Made by a program: the position numbers and the translations under genes. 24,947 nt of DNA from contig NW_003148769.1 in the NCBI RefSeq assembly GCF_000003605.2, positions 876,665-901,611 of the forward strand. Reading direction: 5' to 3'. Numbering within the stretch: position 1 is the first letter of the stretch; every line of letters begins with the position of its first letter. The stretch comes from Saccoglossus kowalevskii (Eukaryota > Hemichordata > Enteropneusta > Harrimaniidae). Shown here one piece after another: positions 1 through 8,640 of this stretch. The notes under the pieces are model-generated. The model did not search any database. It was given only the letters and a program-made list of their open reading frames with translations, and was not told the DNA's origin.

Positions 1-327
1 GCAGCATACATGCACATGCAATGGACATGCTATTCAGTCCTCGGTTTTATAATTTGTACAAAGTCTGCAGACTTACAGCATACATGCAATGGACATGCTA
101 TTCTGTTCTAGATTGTATAATTTGTACAAAGTCTGCAGACTTACAGCATACATGCAATGAACATGCTATTCTGTTCTAGATTGTATAATTTGTACAAGTG
201 TTTGCTGACTTGCAGCGTAATGCAATGGACATGCTATTCTGTCCTAGGTTGTATAATTTGTACAAGGTCTGCAGACTCACAGCATACATGCAATGGACAT
301 GCTATTCAGTCCTAGGTTGTATAATTA
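1..327. repeat. 68-bp minisatellite in an intron
   Basis: The motif ATGGACATGC recurs at 21, 89, 157 (one change), 225 and 293, an exact 68-bp period. The surrounding unit (ACAGCATACATGCA, then TTGTATAATTTGTACAA, then GTCTGCAGACT) repeats with it. About 4.8 copies are present, and the array is cut by the left window edge. It lies in the intron before the exon at 454-559. An open frame that runs through part of it is only a result of the repeat. Confidence 0.93.
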
Positions 328-453
328 ATTGCTTCCTGAGTCATAATTTCAGAGCTCTTGTGTACACTACAGTGTGGAAGGATACAATAAATAGATGGTG
401 TGAATTGGATGACTGATGATAATAATATGTATATACAATTTTGTTATTCACAG

Positions 454-559
454 GGCAAAGCACACAAGTGAGCAAAGCGTATCCTTCCGTAATGGTATGA
501 ATGTAGATCTTGGTACACCATCATATCTAAGCGATGATACAGACGTTACATCTAATGGG
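454..559 (+). CDS. LRP2: Internal exon of an LRP2 (megalin)-like receptor, cytoplasmic tail
   Basis: This is an internal coding exon of 106 nt. The acceptor is a T-rich stretch ending in CAG at 451-453, and the donor is GTATGC from 560. The first base completes a codon begun upstream (intron phase 2), followed by 35 complete codons ending at a codon boundary (phase 0). The peptide contains SVSFRNGMNVDLG, which resembles the VTFRSG...NMDIG stretch of the vertebrate LRP2 cytoplasmic tail. This stretch is followed by an acidic run (SDDTD). The next exon starts in the same phase and also resembles LRP2, so the two support each other. LRP2 is a giant LDL-receptor-family endocytic receptor, and this piece lies on the cytosolic side of the membrane. 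The upstream exons, with the ligand-binding repeats and membrane helix, are outside the window. Identification is from remembered family features, not a search. Confidence 0.75.
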
Positions 560-1327
560 GTATGCTTATTGCTCATTGTCTTTTCAGTGTACATTGTGTA
601 TTTTTTCACCCCATTAATGTTGATATAAATTGACAATATCTGAAACGAGTCATATGGTCTAAAATGATGATAAAATTTAGTAAATATTTTACAATATGTA
701 AAAATATTCTGTACTTTTCAGATGATTATTGTTAGATTTTTTGAGATTTGTCAAAAATTAAAGCGCCACGGTTGCCGCTTTGCATCATGTTTCATCCTGT
801 TCTTGTACATGTATACACAATGCATGCAGAATAAGTATGATTGTGATCATATCAACAATCACCTAGCTGATACAGCCTGATCAAGTACTTACTTTACGGT
901 ATTCATGTAATGACCTTTACATCATTTAATTGCTTGTATTTATAATTTAATTAGCAATTAATTAACAACCTAAAATAGCAATAACATTTTGCATTGTGTT
1001 AATGTTGAAGTGTATTGGCAGGATATTATTTCCATTGTGTGCTGTGTATAGTGCTTTTGCATCCTATGTAAACGAAAGAAAGTATTTGCATACAATGTCA
1101 ATATTATTGACCATGTCAATGCTGGCCGTGTATTTTACTGCATATAAAGGACAATTTGAATGTTAAAACTAGTTCAGAAGCATTTTTGACCATGTGCTGA
1201 TATAGTTTTTTTACAGAGTTTTATTATTTTCAGTGATTAATACATTTATTTATTCTGACCAAGCTGTTGAACGACTTGCGATTAATCAATGTAAATGAAT
1301 GTTTATTTCTGTCCTTGTGTTCTCCAG

Positions 1328-1660
1328 GAACCTGTGTTGCAAGGAGAGTTCAAGATCGATTCAACGTCATCCACATCATTCAGCAACCCAATATACAACA
1401 TACAACTACCGCCACTTAGTGAATCTTCCACGGATCCACCAGATCCTGAAAAATTTGCAATTTCATCTGAAATTGGCGGTGCTGCAGCCACAGATGTGGT
1501 GCTCAACATTCCAGTTCCCGGATCAGAAATAATACCCCCACCTCAGGTGACGAGTCCCGAGGTAAAAGAGCCGCTACCGCCTGGCATGTCGCCAGCGTAT
1601 AATCCGACTGAAGACGACGAAGAAGACACAGCAGAGTTGGTGACAAGATCCGAACATTAA
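1328..1660 (+). CDS. LRP2: Terminal exon of an LRP2 (megalin)-like receptor, C-terminus with FxNPxY
   Basis: This is the last coding exon: 110 codons plus TAA at 1658-1660. The acceptor is a pyrimidine-rich tract ending in CTCCAG at 1322-1327, and the exon starts in phase 0, matching the donor at 560. Residues 18-23 (1379-1396) are FSNPIY, an FxNPxY signal that in LDL-receptor-family proteins binds PTB-domain adaptors (such as Dab2 and ARH) for clathrin uptake. Proline-rich stretches follow (QLPPL, DPPDPE, EIIPPPQ, EPLPPGMSP). The end, YNPTEDDEEDTAELV, parallels the YSATED...DTANLV ending of vertebrate LRP2. Differences from the vertebrate tail as I remember it are that only one FxNPxY is visible in these two exons and that the last residues (RSEH) are not a typical PDZ ligand. 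Open frames on the other strand here are shadows. Confidence 0.8.
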   Translation, partial: EPVLQGEFKIDSTSSTSFSNPIYNIQLPPLSESSTDPPDPEKFAISSEIGGAAATDVVLNIPVPGSEIIPPPQVTSPEVKEPLPPGMSPAYNPTEDDEEDTAELVTRSEH

Positions 1661-1861
1661 TTTTCGAACATTAGTGTATTCATATGTGTAAATAGGATTT
1701 TGTGGTAGATTTATAATGCAATATTTTAATCTGTTCCGCAACAAGGTTTTAAATTTTGTCACCATTTTTTTTAATCTTATTGTTATCTAATTATTTTACC
1801 ATTCTCTAAAACAGTTGGGTGTTCAAGCCCTAAGAACCTTGTATGCTCATCTTTTCTCTGC

Positions 1862-1867
1862 AATAAA
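1862..1867 (+). terminator. Polyadenylation signal for the LRP2-like gene
   Basis: AATAAA lies 202 bp after the stop codon and is followed by a T-rich stretch (1871-1880). A second AATAAA at 2018-2023 is a possible alternative. The 3' UTR would be about 220 or 380 nt. This is an inference from position and motif only. Confidence 0.5.
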
Positions 1868-2433
1868 TGTTTTTTTATTATCACATTTGCATTGCGATAA
1901 AAATGAATGCTGCCAATACCGCCAAAGCATGTGATAATATTTTTCTTTTTAATAATCAAAACTAATGCAATTAACGCTTTGATTACCAAAGTCAACTGCA
2001 AAATCACTTGATCACAAAATAAAACTGTCTTGGCGAAAAAAAGGTTCCAATTGTAGTCTGCTCTTTTCCTCAGAAAATCTTGATTTAAATTATCAAATTG
2101 TTGATCAAAAACTTAAAGCAATTTCAAAAGTCATCTGTTCGGCCCAAAATTTAGATTGAATTTAGTGAAAATTACAAAAAATGTGAACATACTTTTGAGC
2201 ATATGACACTCAAAATGTTAATCCATGGCATTTTATTTATTATTTGAACTTATAAGAAACCAAATCATGTAGATTCCATTCAGTCTTATTCCATTAACCG
2301 GTTTGATAGTTGTATAATTTAAAGGTATCTAATAGATCTGTATTTGATCTCTTCAATTGATTATGACGATGGTGTTTAGAGATGCGTCTACAGCCGACCT
2401 GTTCTGTCGATTATTAGAATCAACTACCATTTC

Positions 2434-2594
2434 AAAGCAGGAGGGTCGTCACCTGCGTATGCGCGGGAATTGAGTCCCAAGCGACGATAACAACACACGC
2501 TGAAAACGCAAAGACTCATGGGTAGACGCTTGTTTGTAAACAATGACACACTGTGGCCATCTGAGGCAACTGCAGGTGACGACTCCCTCGCTTT
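2434..2594. mobile_element. MITE, family A, copy 1 (non-autonomous DNA transposon)
   Basis: The element is 161 bp with 23-bp terminal inverted repeats at 2434-2456 and 2572-2594. The inner 11 bases of each arm (GTCGTCACCTG and its complement) are perfect, and the outer part differs at a few positions. No protein can be encoded. The second copy at 11921-12056 shares the core (GATAACAAC.CACGC and TAGACGCTTGTTTGTAAA). The flanks allow either a TA or a TTAA target duplication, the left one being decayed (CA or TCAA), so the superfamily (Tc1/mariner or piggyBac) is not settled. Confidence 0.85.
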
Positions 2595-3454
2595 AATTTA
2601 TAACTCAATTCATTGAATATTTGTACAGTCAATCACTATTCATAGATTTCATGATCTCAAGAATGCAGATGGACCAAATGCTGTAATTATCCATTTTTTT
2701 TTTATTGGATTATGAATTATTAATCTTTGTTTTGAACAAAAATATTGAACCAGGTAGGGTCAAAATTCTGTATCAGTGAACATTAGATTTTGTTTTTCCA
2801 CGACAGCAAGTTAGTCTTCGCCGAATACCCACAAATCATGGAATTGCGAAAGTCGATACACGTAGTAACAGTTTTTGATCCATTGTGTCAGTAAAATTAT
2901 TATTCTTCACTAACTTTGTATTTAATAGCAAAACAACTGTATTGATGTATTGCAATAAAGTTTTATTGATGATCTTCTTTATGAAATTTGGCGGAAAAAT
3001 ACAATTGTTTTCCACATTTATACCTCATGTTTACTCTAACCAGTTTTTTTTTTTTAGCTACCGGTATTCTAGCAGGTTGAACCTCTATTGTATATAGGCT
3101 CTTTTGTAATCAAATGCTTAATTGTAGCCAAATATATCAATTTTCTTTTTTTTCATTGTAAACTTTATAATCTGTTTTTGTCAAGGATAAATGATCTCTG
3201 ATAATATTTTGTAAAACAGACTCTATTACGGATTCTTGGTAACTGTACCTCCGAACTTTCTAGGATCTATCCAACATTCCACTCGCTATATACTACTATA
3301 ATAATGCCTAGAAGCAATGCTAGTAATATCTCATTGTATAGTCTAGGATCTATGCGACATGCCTAGTATTTTGGTGATTATGAGGAATACCCACACTTGC
3401 CAATCAAATATGGCAATTAAGTTATGATAGTTATAGCGTTTGTTACATTTGCTT
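2595..3454. other. Intergenic, no gene seen
   Basis: This stretch is AT-rich with several T runs (2694-2703, 3048-3055) and short random open frames. One weak direct repeat is visible: TCTAGGATCTAT occurs at 3259 and again at 3342, each followed by related sequence ending in a TGCCTAG. Nothing coding or RNA-like is supported. Confidence 0.6.
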
Positions 3455-3670
3455 ATTGGCCGGCCGGTGTCCATTTTGTTTTAATTAATGCTGTTCTAGA
3501 GCAATACCTAACAAGATGACTTAATGTCAATCCTTTTAATGTTAAAAAATTATCATAATCAAGCATCAGCTTCTGGATCCATATCTTTGACATGTGTATG
3601 TTCCAACTATATTACTATAAAAACAAAACTATACATCTTAAATTTGCTAACTGGCATTGCTTGTTTTTAA
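3455..3670 (+). repeat. 3' fragment of the (GTCC)n repeat family
   Basis: This stretch matches the last ~200 bp of the element at 3789-4708 in the same orientation. Shared blocks are TTTTAATGTTAAAAAAT, CTATATTACTATAAA, AACAAAACTATA and ATCTTAAATTTG. It lacks the terminal AACGGGGACT found in the full copy and passes directly from CTAAC into TGGCATTGCTTG. It appears to be the remnant of a second insertion of the family immediately upstream of the longer copy. Confidence 0.75.
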
Positions 3671-3788
3671 TGCAATAAGCCAAGTATTGTGTGCCTCCAT
3701 AAACAGTTAGATTGTAGCAAGATTGGTGTGCATACTTGCAAAAAAGTTGGATTATTTTCTGTCCATTTTTTAGAGTAATAATCTTTTT

Positions 3789-4708
3789 AGTCCCCGTTCG
3801 GACGTAGTCCGAAAACGAGGACTTATGTTTTGTCCTCCGTGTGTCCGTCCGTCCGTCCGTCCGTGCGTCTTTGAGTGCGTATCTTAGAAATGCCTGGACC
3901 AATCACAATCAAACTTCATACATACATCATACATGATAGTATACATATGCTCGTCAATTTGTTTCACCATCTGATACAACATAGCCGAATGGCGGCCATT
4001 TTTGTGCTAAAAAATCGTCAAACTCAAGCATTTCTCTGCTGTTTACAGATGGATTTTGTTCAAACGTGGTATATACATTAGACATTATGGGACCTTAATG
4101 CAAATAATTTTGTTTTTCAGATAAGAATTTAATGAATGTGGTTCTCGTGCCATATCTCTGACTTGCTTTCACTGATTATGTTCAAATTTTAAATTTTCAA
4201 TATACATCATGTCATAGATGAACAGATATATTGGTTTGACGATCCTATTCAAAATGGCCAAATGGTGGCCATTTTTGTGCTAAAAAATCATCAAATATCA
4301 AGCATTTATGGATGCATTTCGTTCAAACTTGGTACATAGGTTAGACATTACAGGTTCCTGATGCACATCATTTATTTTTCAGATCGGATTCAAAATGGCT
4401 GTCTGGCGGCCATTTTGTTTTAATGATTGGGCTTCTAGAGCCATATCTCTTGCATGCTTTGACTGATTATATTCAAATTTTATATATTCGTTATACGTCA
4501 TGTTATATATATACATGTATTCAAAATGGCTGATTTTGAATGCTGTTCCAGAGCAATATCTCTCAATATGGACAAGTACTTTTTTGACGATCAGATACAA
4601 TTGTCAATCATTTTAATGTTAAAAAATCATATTCCTGACATGGTTATATTCCAGCTATATTACTATAAACAAAACTATATATCTTAAATTTGATAACTAA
4701 CGGGGACT
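3789..4708. mobile_element. 920-bp non-coding repeat with inverted ends and (GTCC)n
   Basis: AGTCCCCGTT at 3789-3798 is the exact reverse complement of AACGGGGACT at 4699-4708, defining a 920-bp unit. The left end also folds on itself: CGGAC and GTCCG, with AGTCC...GGACT outside them, at about 3789-3822. A (GTCC)n microsatellite follows at 3841-3868. Inside, units of about 275-290 bp recur: ATGG.GGCCATTTTTGTGC appears near 3990 and 4264, and TGATTAT.TTCAAATTTTA near 4165 and 4463. No open frame is long enough to be a gene. It looks like a non-autonomous element built of internal repeats. Confidence 0.7.
3841..3868. repeat. (GTCC)n microsatellite
   Basis: About six imperfect GTCC units sit just inside the left end of the surrounding element, a fixed position that suggests they belong to the element rather than arising independently. 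Confidence 0.9.
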
Positions 4709-5117
4709 GTGCCATGCATGGCTTGTTTTTTTTAAATTCCAAATTACCTTTTAATGTCTGTATCAATATATATCTATGCAATTCATCTGCTCATGTGTGA
4801 CTTAAATAAACAAGTATTTAAAATTATTTTAAACGTACATTTACTAATTTATATAACACTATTTTTTTAACCTCGTCAGCTCAAGGTACAAAATATATGT
4901 CCCGTTTATAATGAAAATAAAGCTTTTTACACAAAATGTATCCCAAATTCATCTTTGGTTTGTTTTATACCGCATGACCTCCACATACTGAATCCCCTAT
5001 AAGGGAAAACCTTTGATCAGTCTGTTCAAATGAGATTGGTGATCTGTAATATAATCCCAAAATGGCCGACTGCCATTTTGTAGAACTGTGAAAATATAAT
5101 TATATTTTACAAATAGC
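4709..5117. other. Intergenic, no gene seen
   Basis: This is AT-rich sequence. A short AAATGGCCGACTGCCATTTTG stretch near 5050 resembles the ATGGCGGCCATTTT module of the preceding element and may be a fragment of it. Nothing else is supported. Confidence 0.5.
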
Positions 5118-5342
5118 TCATGGTAGCTTACACGATACTGCTGAAAATTGATAAACAAATGTAAATAGCATTGCTTGCAGTACGAGGTATGTACTGATGT
5201 TCATGTTCATGGGGGTGCCAGAATTGTAATTACATATTTCAGCGTATGACTTGGTGGGAGTGTGTACAAATCTGTTGCTATCTGAGCAGTCGCTGGGTTG
5301 GTGTGGCTTGTTAGCTTGTGTATATACATCTGGTAGCGTCAC
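5118..5342 (-). CDS. Unrecognised reading frame, possible exon
   Basis: A 74-codon minus-strand frame begins at a GTG near 5342 and has no family I recognise. Its composition is more protein-like than its neighbours: a polar, Pro/Ser/Thr/Asn-rich first half (for example HQPSDCSDSNRF and HTPTKSYAEIC), then a hydrophobic end with two short aliphatic/aromatic patches. Base composition is richer in G+C than the flanks. A possible donor (ATCA followed by GTACAT in minus orientation) lies inside it. There is no ATG start, no partner exon in phase and no homologue that I can name, so it may well be chance. Confidence 0.15.
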   Translation of the reverse strand: MTLPDVYTQANKPHQPSDCSDSNRFVHTPTKSYAEICNYNSGTPMNMNISTYLVLQAMLFTFVYQFSAVSCKLP

Positions 5343-5864
5343 TTATGTGTGGGCTTTGAATATGAACACAACGTTAAGCACCATCAGTTAGGTTTTATTG
5401 ACAAACCTCATTGATATATTGAACATTGCGCAATATATAATCTGCAATTGACATCACTGTGATGACAAATGCGTTGTGGAATACAGAAAAAGGACCCGAT
5501 GCATGGGAAGTGCGTACACAATATGCTAATACTGTTATGACGTAAACATATCATGAATATTATGTTAAAGGGCAATTATTAATCGAAAACATTTATTATG
5601 AAACATTGGAATCTCGTATATTCCCCCCCCCCCCACTCTGTCGAATGTATTGTATTGTATATTTTGTTTCAGCAAAAAGTAAATACAATAGGGTACTTGC
5701 TAAATACATAATTCTTTGTCATTATGATGTGGAACATGATAAATAGCTCAAAAAGAACTAGTAAAACATGTCCCTACCCTAATTATAAACTAGTCAAATT
5801 ATCAGAATACTTAAAACTGAGAGTGACAACCGTTACATGAGTCAATACTGGGTTATTTATTACA
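5343..5864. other. Intergenic, poly-C tract
   Basis: No gene is visible. A run of 12 C residues lies at 5623-5634. The remainder is AT-rich and featureless. Confidence 0.5.
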
Positions 5865-6356
5865 GAGATACTTTTTAAGACCTTGTTTAAATGTGTATCG
5901 AGAGGTAATATTTTTTAATGACACTGGCAATGAGTTCCAGAATAAGGTATTACCTTAAATTAGGCTGTGTTGACTTTGAGTTAAACGTTTCCTTTCTACA
6001 AAGAAATTTGCGTTTTCTACAGATCTTGTACTGTGCGAGTGCTGAATTTGGTCAAAATAATCTAGCACACATCTCGCATGATTATTATTTTCAGATCAAA
6101 AATTAACATTCCTGTTTGTAATTTACATAGATCATGTATATATGTTTTTAAAGAGTGGTTTGGAATGATCATAAAAAAAGTTTGACCAATAAATTAGCCT
6201 CAGAACTCGTTTTTGTAGAATGTGCTTTAAGGTTGTTTCATAAGTATGGCCCAAACTTCTATGCAATATGACAAATTTAGTAAAATAAATGAGTTTATAA
6301 ATCATTACTACGATTGATTTAGGAACACAGTGTCTCAATTTTGAAATAATACCCAC
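5865..6356 (-). pseudogene. C-terminal relic of a non-LTR retrotransposon (LINE) ORF2
   Basis: The minus-strand frame at 6356-6132 reads like the end of a LINE reverse transcriptase. GIISKLRHCVPKS and MIYKLIYFTKFVI are followed by LGHTYETTLKHILQKRVLRLI and a HSKPLFKN ending, matching the recurring pattern LI.....Y....WG.TY...L....LQK..IR.I.........PLF. Beyond the stop at 6132, further LINE-like tail is readable in other frames down to about 5865, including WNSLP-like and SLKNITSRYTFKQGLKKYL stretches. The catalytic RT core is absent, so this is a 5'-truncated, frameshifted copy, the usual fate of LINE insertions. The clade (Jockey/CR1-like) cannot be decided. Confidence 0.75.
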
Positions 6357-6647
6357 AATGGGAGTTATCGTTTTAATTAATTTCTGAATATGAAATTTCC
6401 CGGAGAGACTAATTACATTATAACGGGATGATTTCGATAATATTTAAAACGGAACAGTAGAAGTAGACAACTCAAAAAACATCGGCGGTAATATGTAAAT
6501 TCAAAATCATACTATGTTTAACAAACGTATTTCCCGAGCAGTGTTAATTTAAAGACATCATTTTGTACGTTTACGAGGCGCGGAATGTAAATTTATTATT
6601 TTGTGTATACTAGAATACAACGTACTAATAATTCAAAATTACGAACC
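6357..6647. other. Intergenic, no gene seen
   Basis: AT-rich sequence with no convincing open frame. It may contain more decayed LINE sequence upstream of the relic, but nothing readable remains. Confidence 0.4.
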
Positions 6648-6940
6648 TATTGGAGGCCGTGCCGTGTGTGTTTAAAATGATGTGTGCATTTTAAAAACGG
6701 CGTGACTGTGCGTTTTAATGGAGTGTTTTAAAATGACTGATATGTGCATGTGTTCATTAAATGTATGTGCATTGAAAAATGGTCGAATGAAAATGTGTAT
6801 GTGTAAAAAGAAGAAAAAAACGCGTGCATTTACCTTTTGCGCCTGTAGGAGGCGCTATTTTTGAATGATTATTTTTTCGTGTGTGTATTAAACAAATCGC
6901 GTGCATTAACCTATTCACGCCGGTGGAGGCGTCGTCTCAA
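6648..6940. repeat. Degenerate repeat of about 77 bp, GT- and CpG-rich
   Basis: CGCGTGCATT followed by TACC/AACC, then GCGCC or ACGCC and GGAGGCG, occurs at 6821 and again at 6898 (spacing 77 bp). A related GGAGGCCGTG piece is at 6652. The intervening sequence repeats TGTGCATTTTAAAA-like and ATGTGTATGTGT-like words. Local CpG content is higher than in the flanks. Confidence 0.55.
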
Positions 6941-7166
6941 GTTGTAGCCATTTTCGTTTGTGTATTTCTATAACGTCAATAAGGTACGTACAAGGGAACG
7001 TGTCCAGCACGAACGTTTTATTCATTCGGCCCTATAAATTTACCAACATTGTCAGAGGCCTGTCGATTTATTCGTGTGGTTGGTTGCAGAAGACAATACG
7101 TGGACGTCTAGGCCCATGGGCCCGAATACTGGTCTATCCGCAATAAATCGACATTGGACACATTCC
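6941..7166. other. CpG-containing stretch with splice-like sites, unassigned
   Basis: A strong donor-like AAGGTACGT lies at about 6981 and an acceptor-like TTGGTTGCAG ends near 7089, but no ORF or partner exon supports a gene. An 11-bp perfect inverted repeat (GTCGATTTATT at 7062-7072 and AATAAATCGAC at 7142-7152) brackets the second site and a GGCCCATGGGCC palindrome. I see no recognisable product. Confidence 0.3.
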
Positions 7167-7922
7167 CAAATGAATCTACCAAATTTTCAATAGGTTTTCA
7201 CCACTTTCTAAAAAGTTTGTCTACCATTTTCTGTTCGCTGTTGTGATAATTTGCTTTTATATGGAGTATTTTCTAATCATTTATTTAAGCTTTTTAAAAT
7301 TTAACTGCTGGGTCGGCATGACGACGACTTAGGTGAAACATAAAACCAACTCCCCAATTTCTCAATCGCTTTTCACAACTTTACACACTTTTTTTAAAAA
7401 CATTTTATGGTCCGCTCTTAGAACTACGGGGTTCGATAAGGTGATGGAATTTCTTTTGGTTACATCAACAAATGGAAAGGGTATGAGGCAACTTCCTGTG
7501 ATGTTAATCATTTATGGTAGAAAGTCGTGGAAATTATTGTATTTTTTTAAGTTCAGGGAATGTTTTCAAATCCCCTCAATTTTCAAAGAACAAATTGTTG
7601 ATGCAGTCGTCACATGGTGGCTTTCAGCTGTTAAATCACGGTGAACTTTTTTGTAAAGTTGTGCAAAGCGATTGCAAAATTGGTAGATGTATTTGTTTAT
7701 ATAAGTAACCTAAGTTGTTGGCTTATCGAACCCCGTTGTTGTAAATTCGAAACATGAATAACAGCCAGAGGAAGGCAGCCAATATTAGCGAATGTTACAC
7801 GAGCTGATCGTAAAATGTTAAAAAACATCGTGGAAAGTTGTGATAAAAAATAAGCAATTGAAAAGTTGGTGAATTTGCTTGTATATTTGGCCTAAGTCGT
7901 TGCCAAACCGACCCCGCAGTTG
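7167..7922. repeat. Nested inverted-repeat cluster (fold-back element)
   Basis: One arm unit of about 90 bp occurs four times. Two copies are on the minus strand (7167-7225, partial, and 7303-7395) and two on the plus strand (7650-7744 and 7828-7922). The diagnostic word order is AAAGTTGTG, GCAATTG or GCGATTG, AATTGG, CCTAAGT.GT, then CCGACCC.GCAGTT at the outer end. AACTGCTGGGTCGG at 7303 and CCGACCCCGCAGTT ending at 7921 form the outer ends of the clearest pair. A further inverted match joins ACGGGGTTCGATAAG at about 7426-7440 to 7724-7738. The plus-strand open frame at 7333-7644 runs from an arm into the core and is not considered a gene. Confidence 0.7.
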
Positions 7923-8021
7923 AATTAATCTGAAATGAGTTGCGTGGTTAGTACTTGCGCGGAAGATATCCTGAGCAAACCGGGTGATGGATTTTTTTTT
8001 CCAAACATGAAATGACTGTCC

Positions 8022-8640
8022 TGTTCAACGTAGTGTCGGTAGTATATGTCTGTGATTATTTGGTCGTAGCTAGTAAACAAAAGTAGATAAAAAAAACTAG
8101 TGTTCACCATAGAGTGTCTATGTTTACCTTGATATCCTCAGTAGATAACATAACAAAATAAACGTCAATATTGTGAATTTTATCACGATGTGAATATCAC
8201 TAACACAGATTTGGAGATGTGTTTACGACAATAAATGTCAAACGGTTTGAAAACCGTTATGATTTGAATACATATCATATATTCTCATTTTCGAATTGTG
8301 TTAAATGGTCAGAATGATAATATACCACACTACTAACCAATTCTGATTAAAATATCACTAAGTTGTCTATGCATGTTTTTATTTATACATACAAAACCTC
8401 TGAATCTATTTTGGGTTTTGTGCATTCATATGCATTTTGTGTAGATTTCAATTAGGTTAAAAGATTTCCAGTCCAATAAATATTATAGCTGAAACATTTC
8501 ATTGATGAAATAAATCGGATTGAACTATAATTCCTTTCTGTTTGTGTTTTCAAAATAGATGCTCAGGTGTTATACATATGTTATTCTTACAACCTGTTAA
8601 TCATTCATGCCAGTGAATTATGCTTTAGTATTTAAGTCTA
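8022..8640. repeat. Direct duplication C, uninterrupted copy
   Basis: Collinear with 12493-12667 plus 13272-13692 in the same orientation. Shared blocks include AGTGTCGGTAGTAT, CAGTAGATAACATAACAAAA, ATATCACTAACACAG, GTGATTTGAATACnTA-type sequence, ACTACTAAC.ATTCTGATT and CAGTCCAATAAATAT. It has no coding capacity that I can see. It may be a non-autonomous transposon family or one part of an old local duplication. Confidence 0.85.

Noticed and set aside
198-416. 72-codon open frame on the plus strand
   Set aside because: It runs through the 68-bp minisatellite and its protein repeats with the array; it lies in an intron.
1303-1509. Open frames overlapping the terminal LRP2-like exon on the other strand and in another frame
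   Set aside because: Shadows of the exon, which itself has splice and homology support.
3841-3868. GTCC repeats considered as part of a CRISPR-like or regulatory array
   Set aside because: A simple 4-bp microsatellite without spacers, inside a transposon-like repeat.
7333-7644. 103-codon plus-strand frame
   Set aside because: It begins at GTG inside a repeat arm and runs into the core of an inverted-repeat cluster; no domain is visible.
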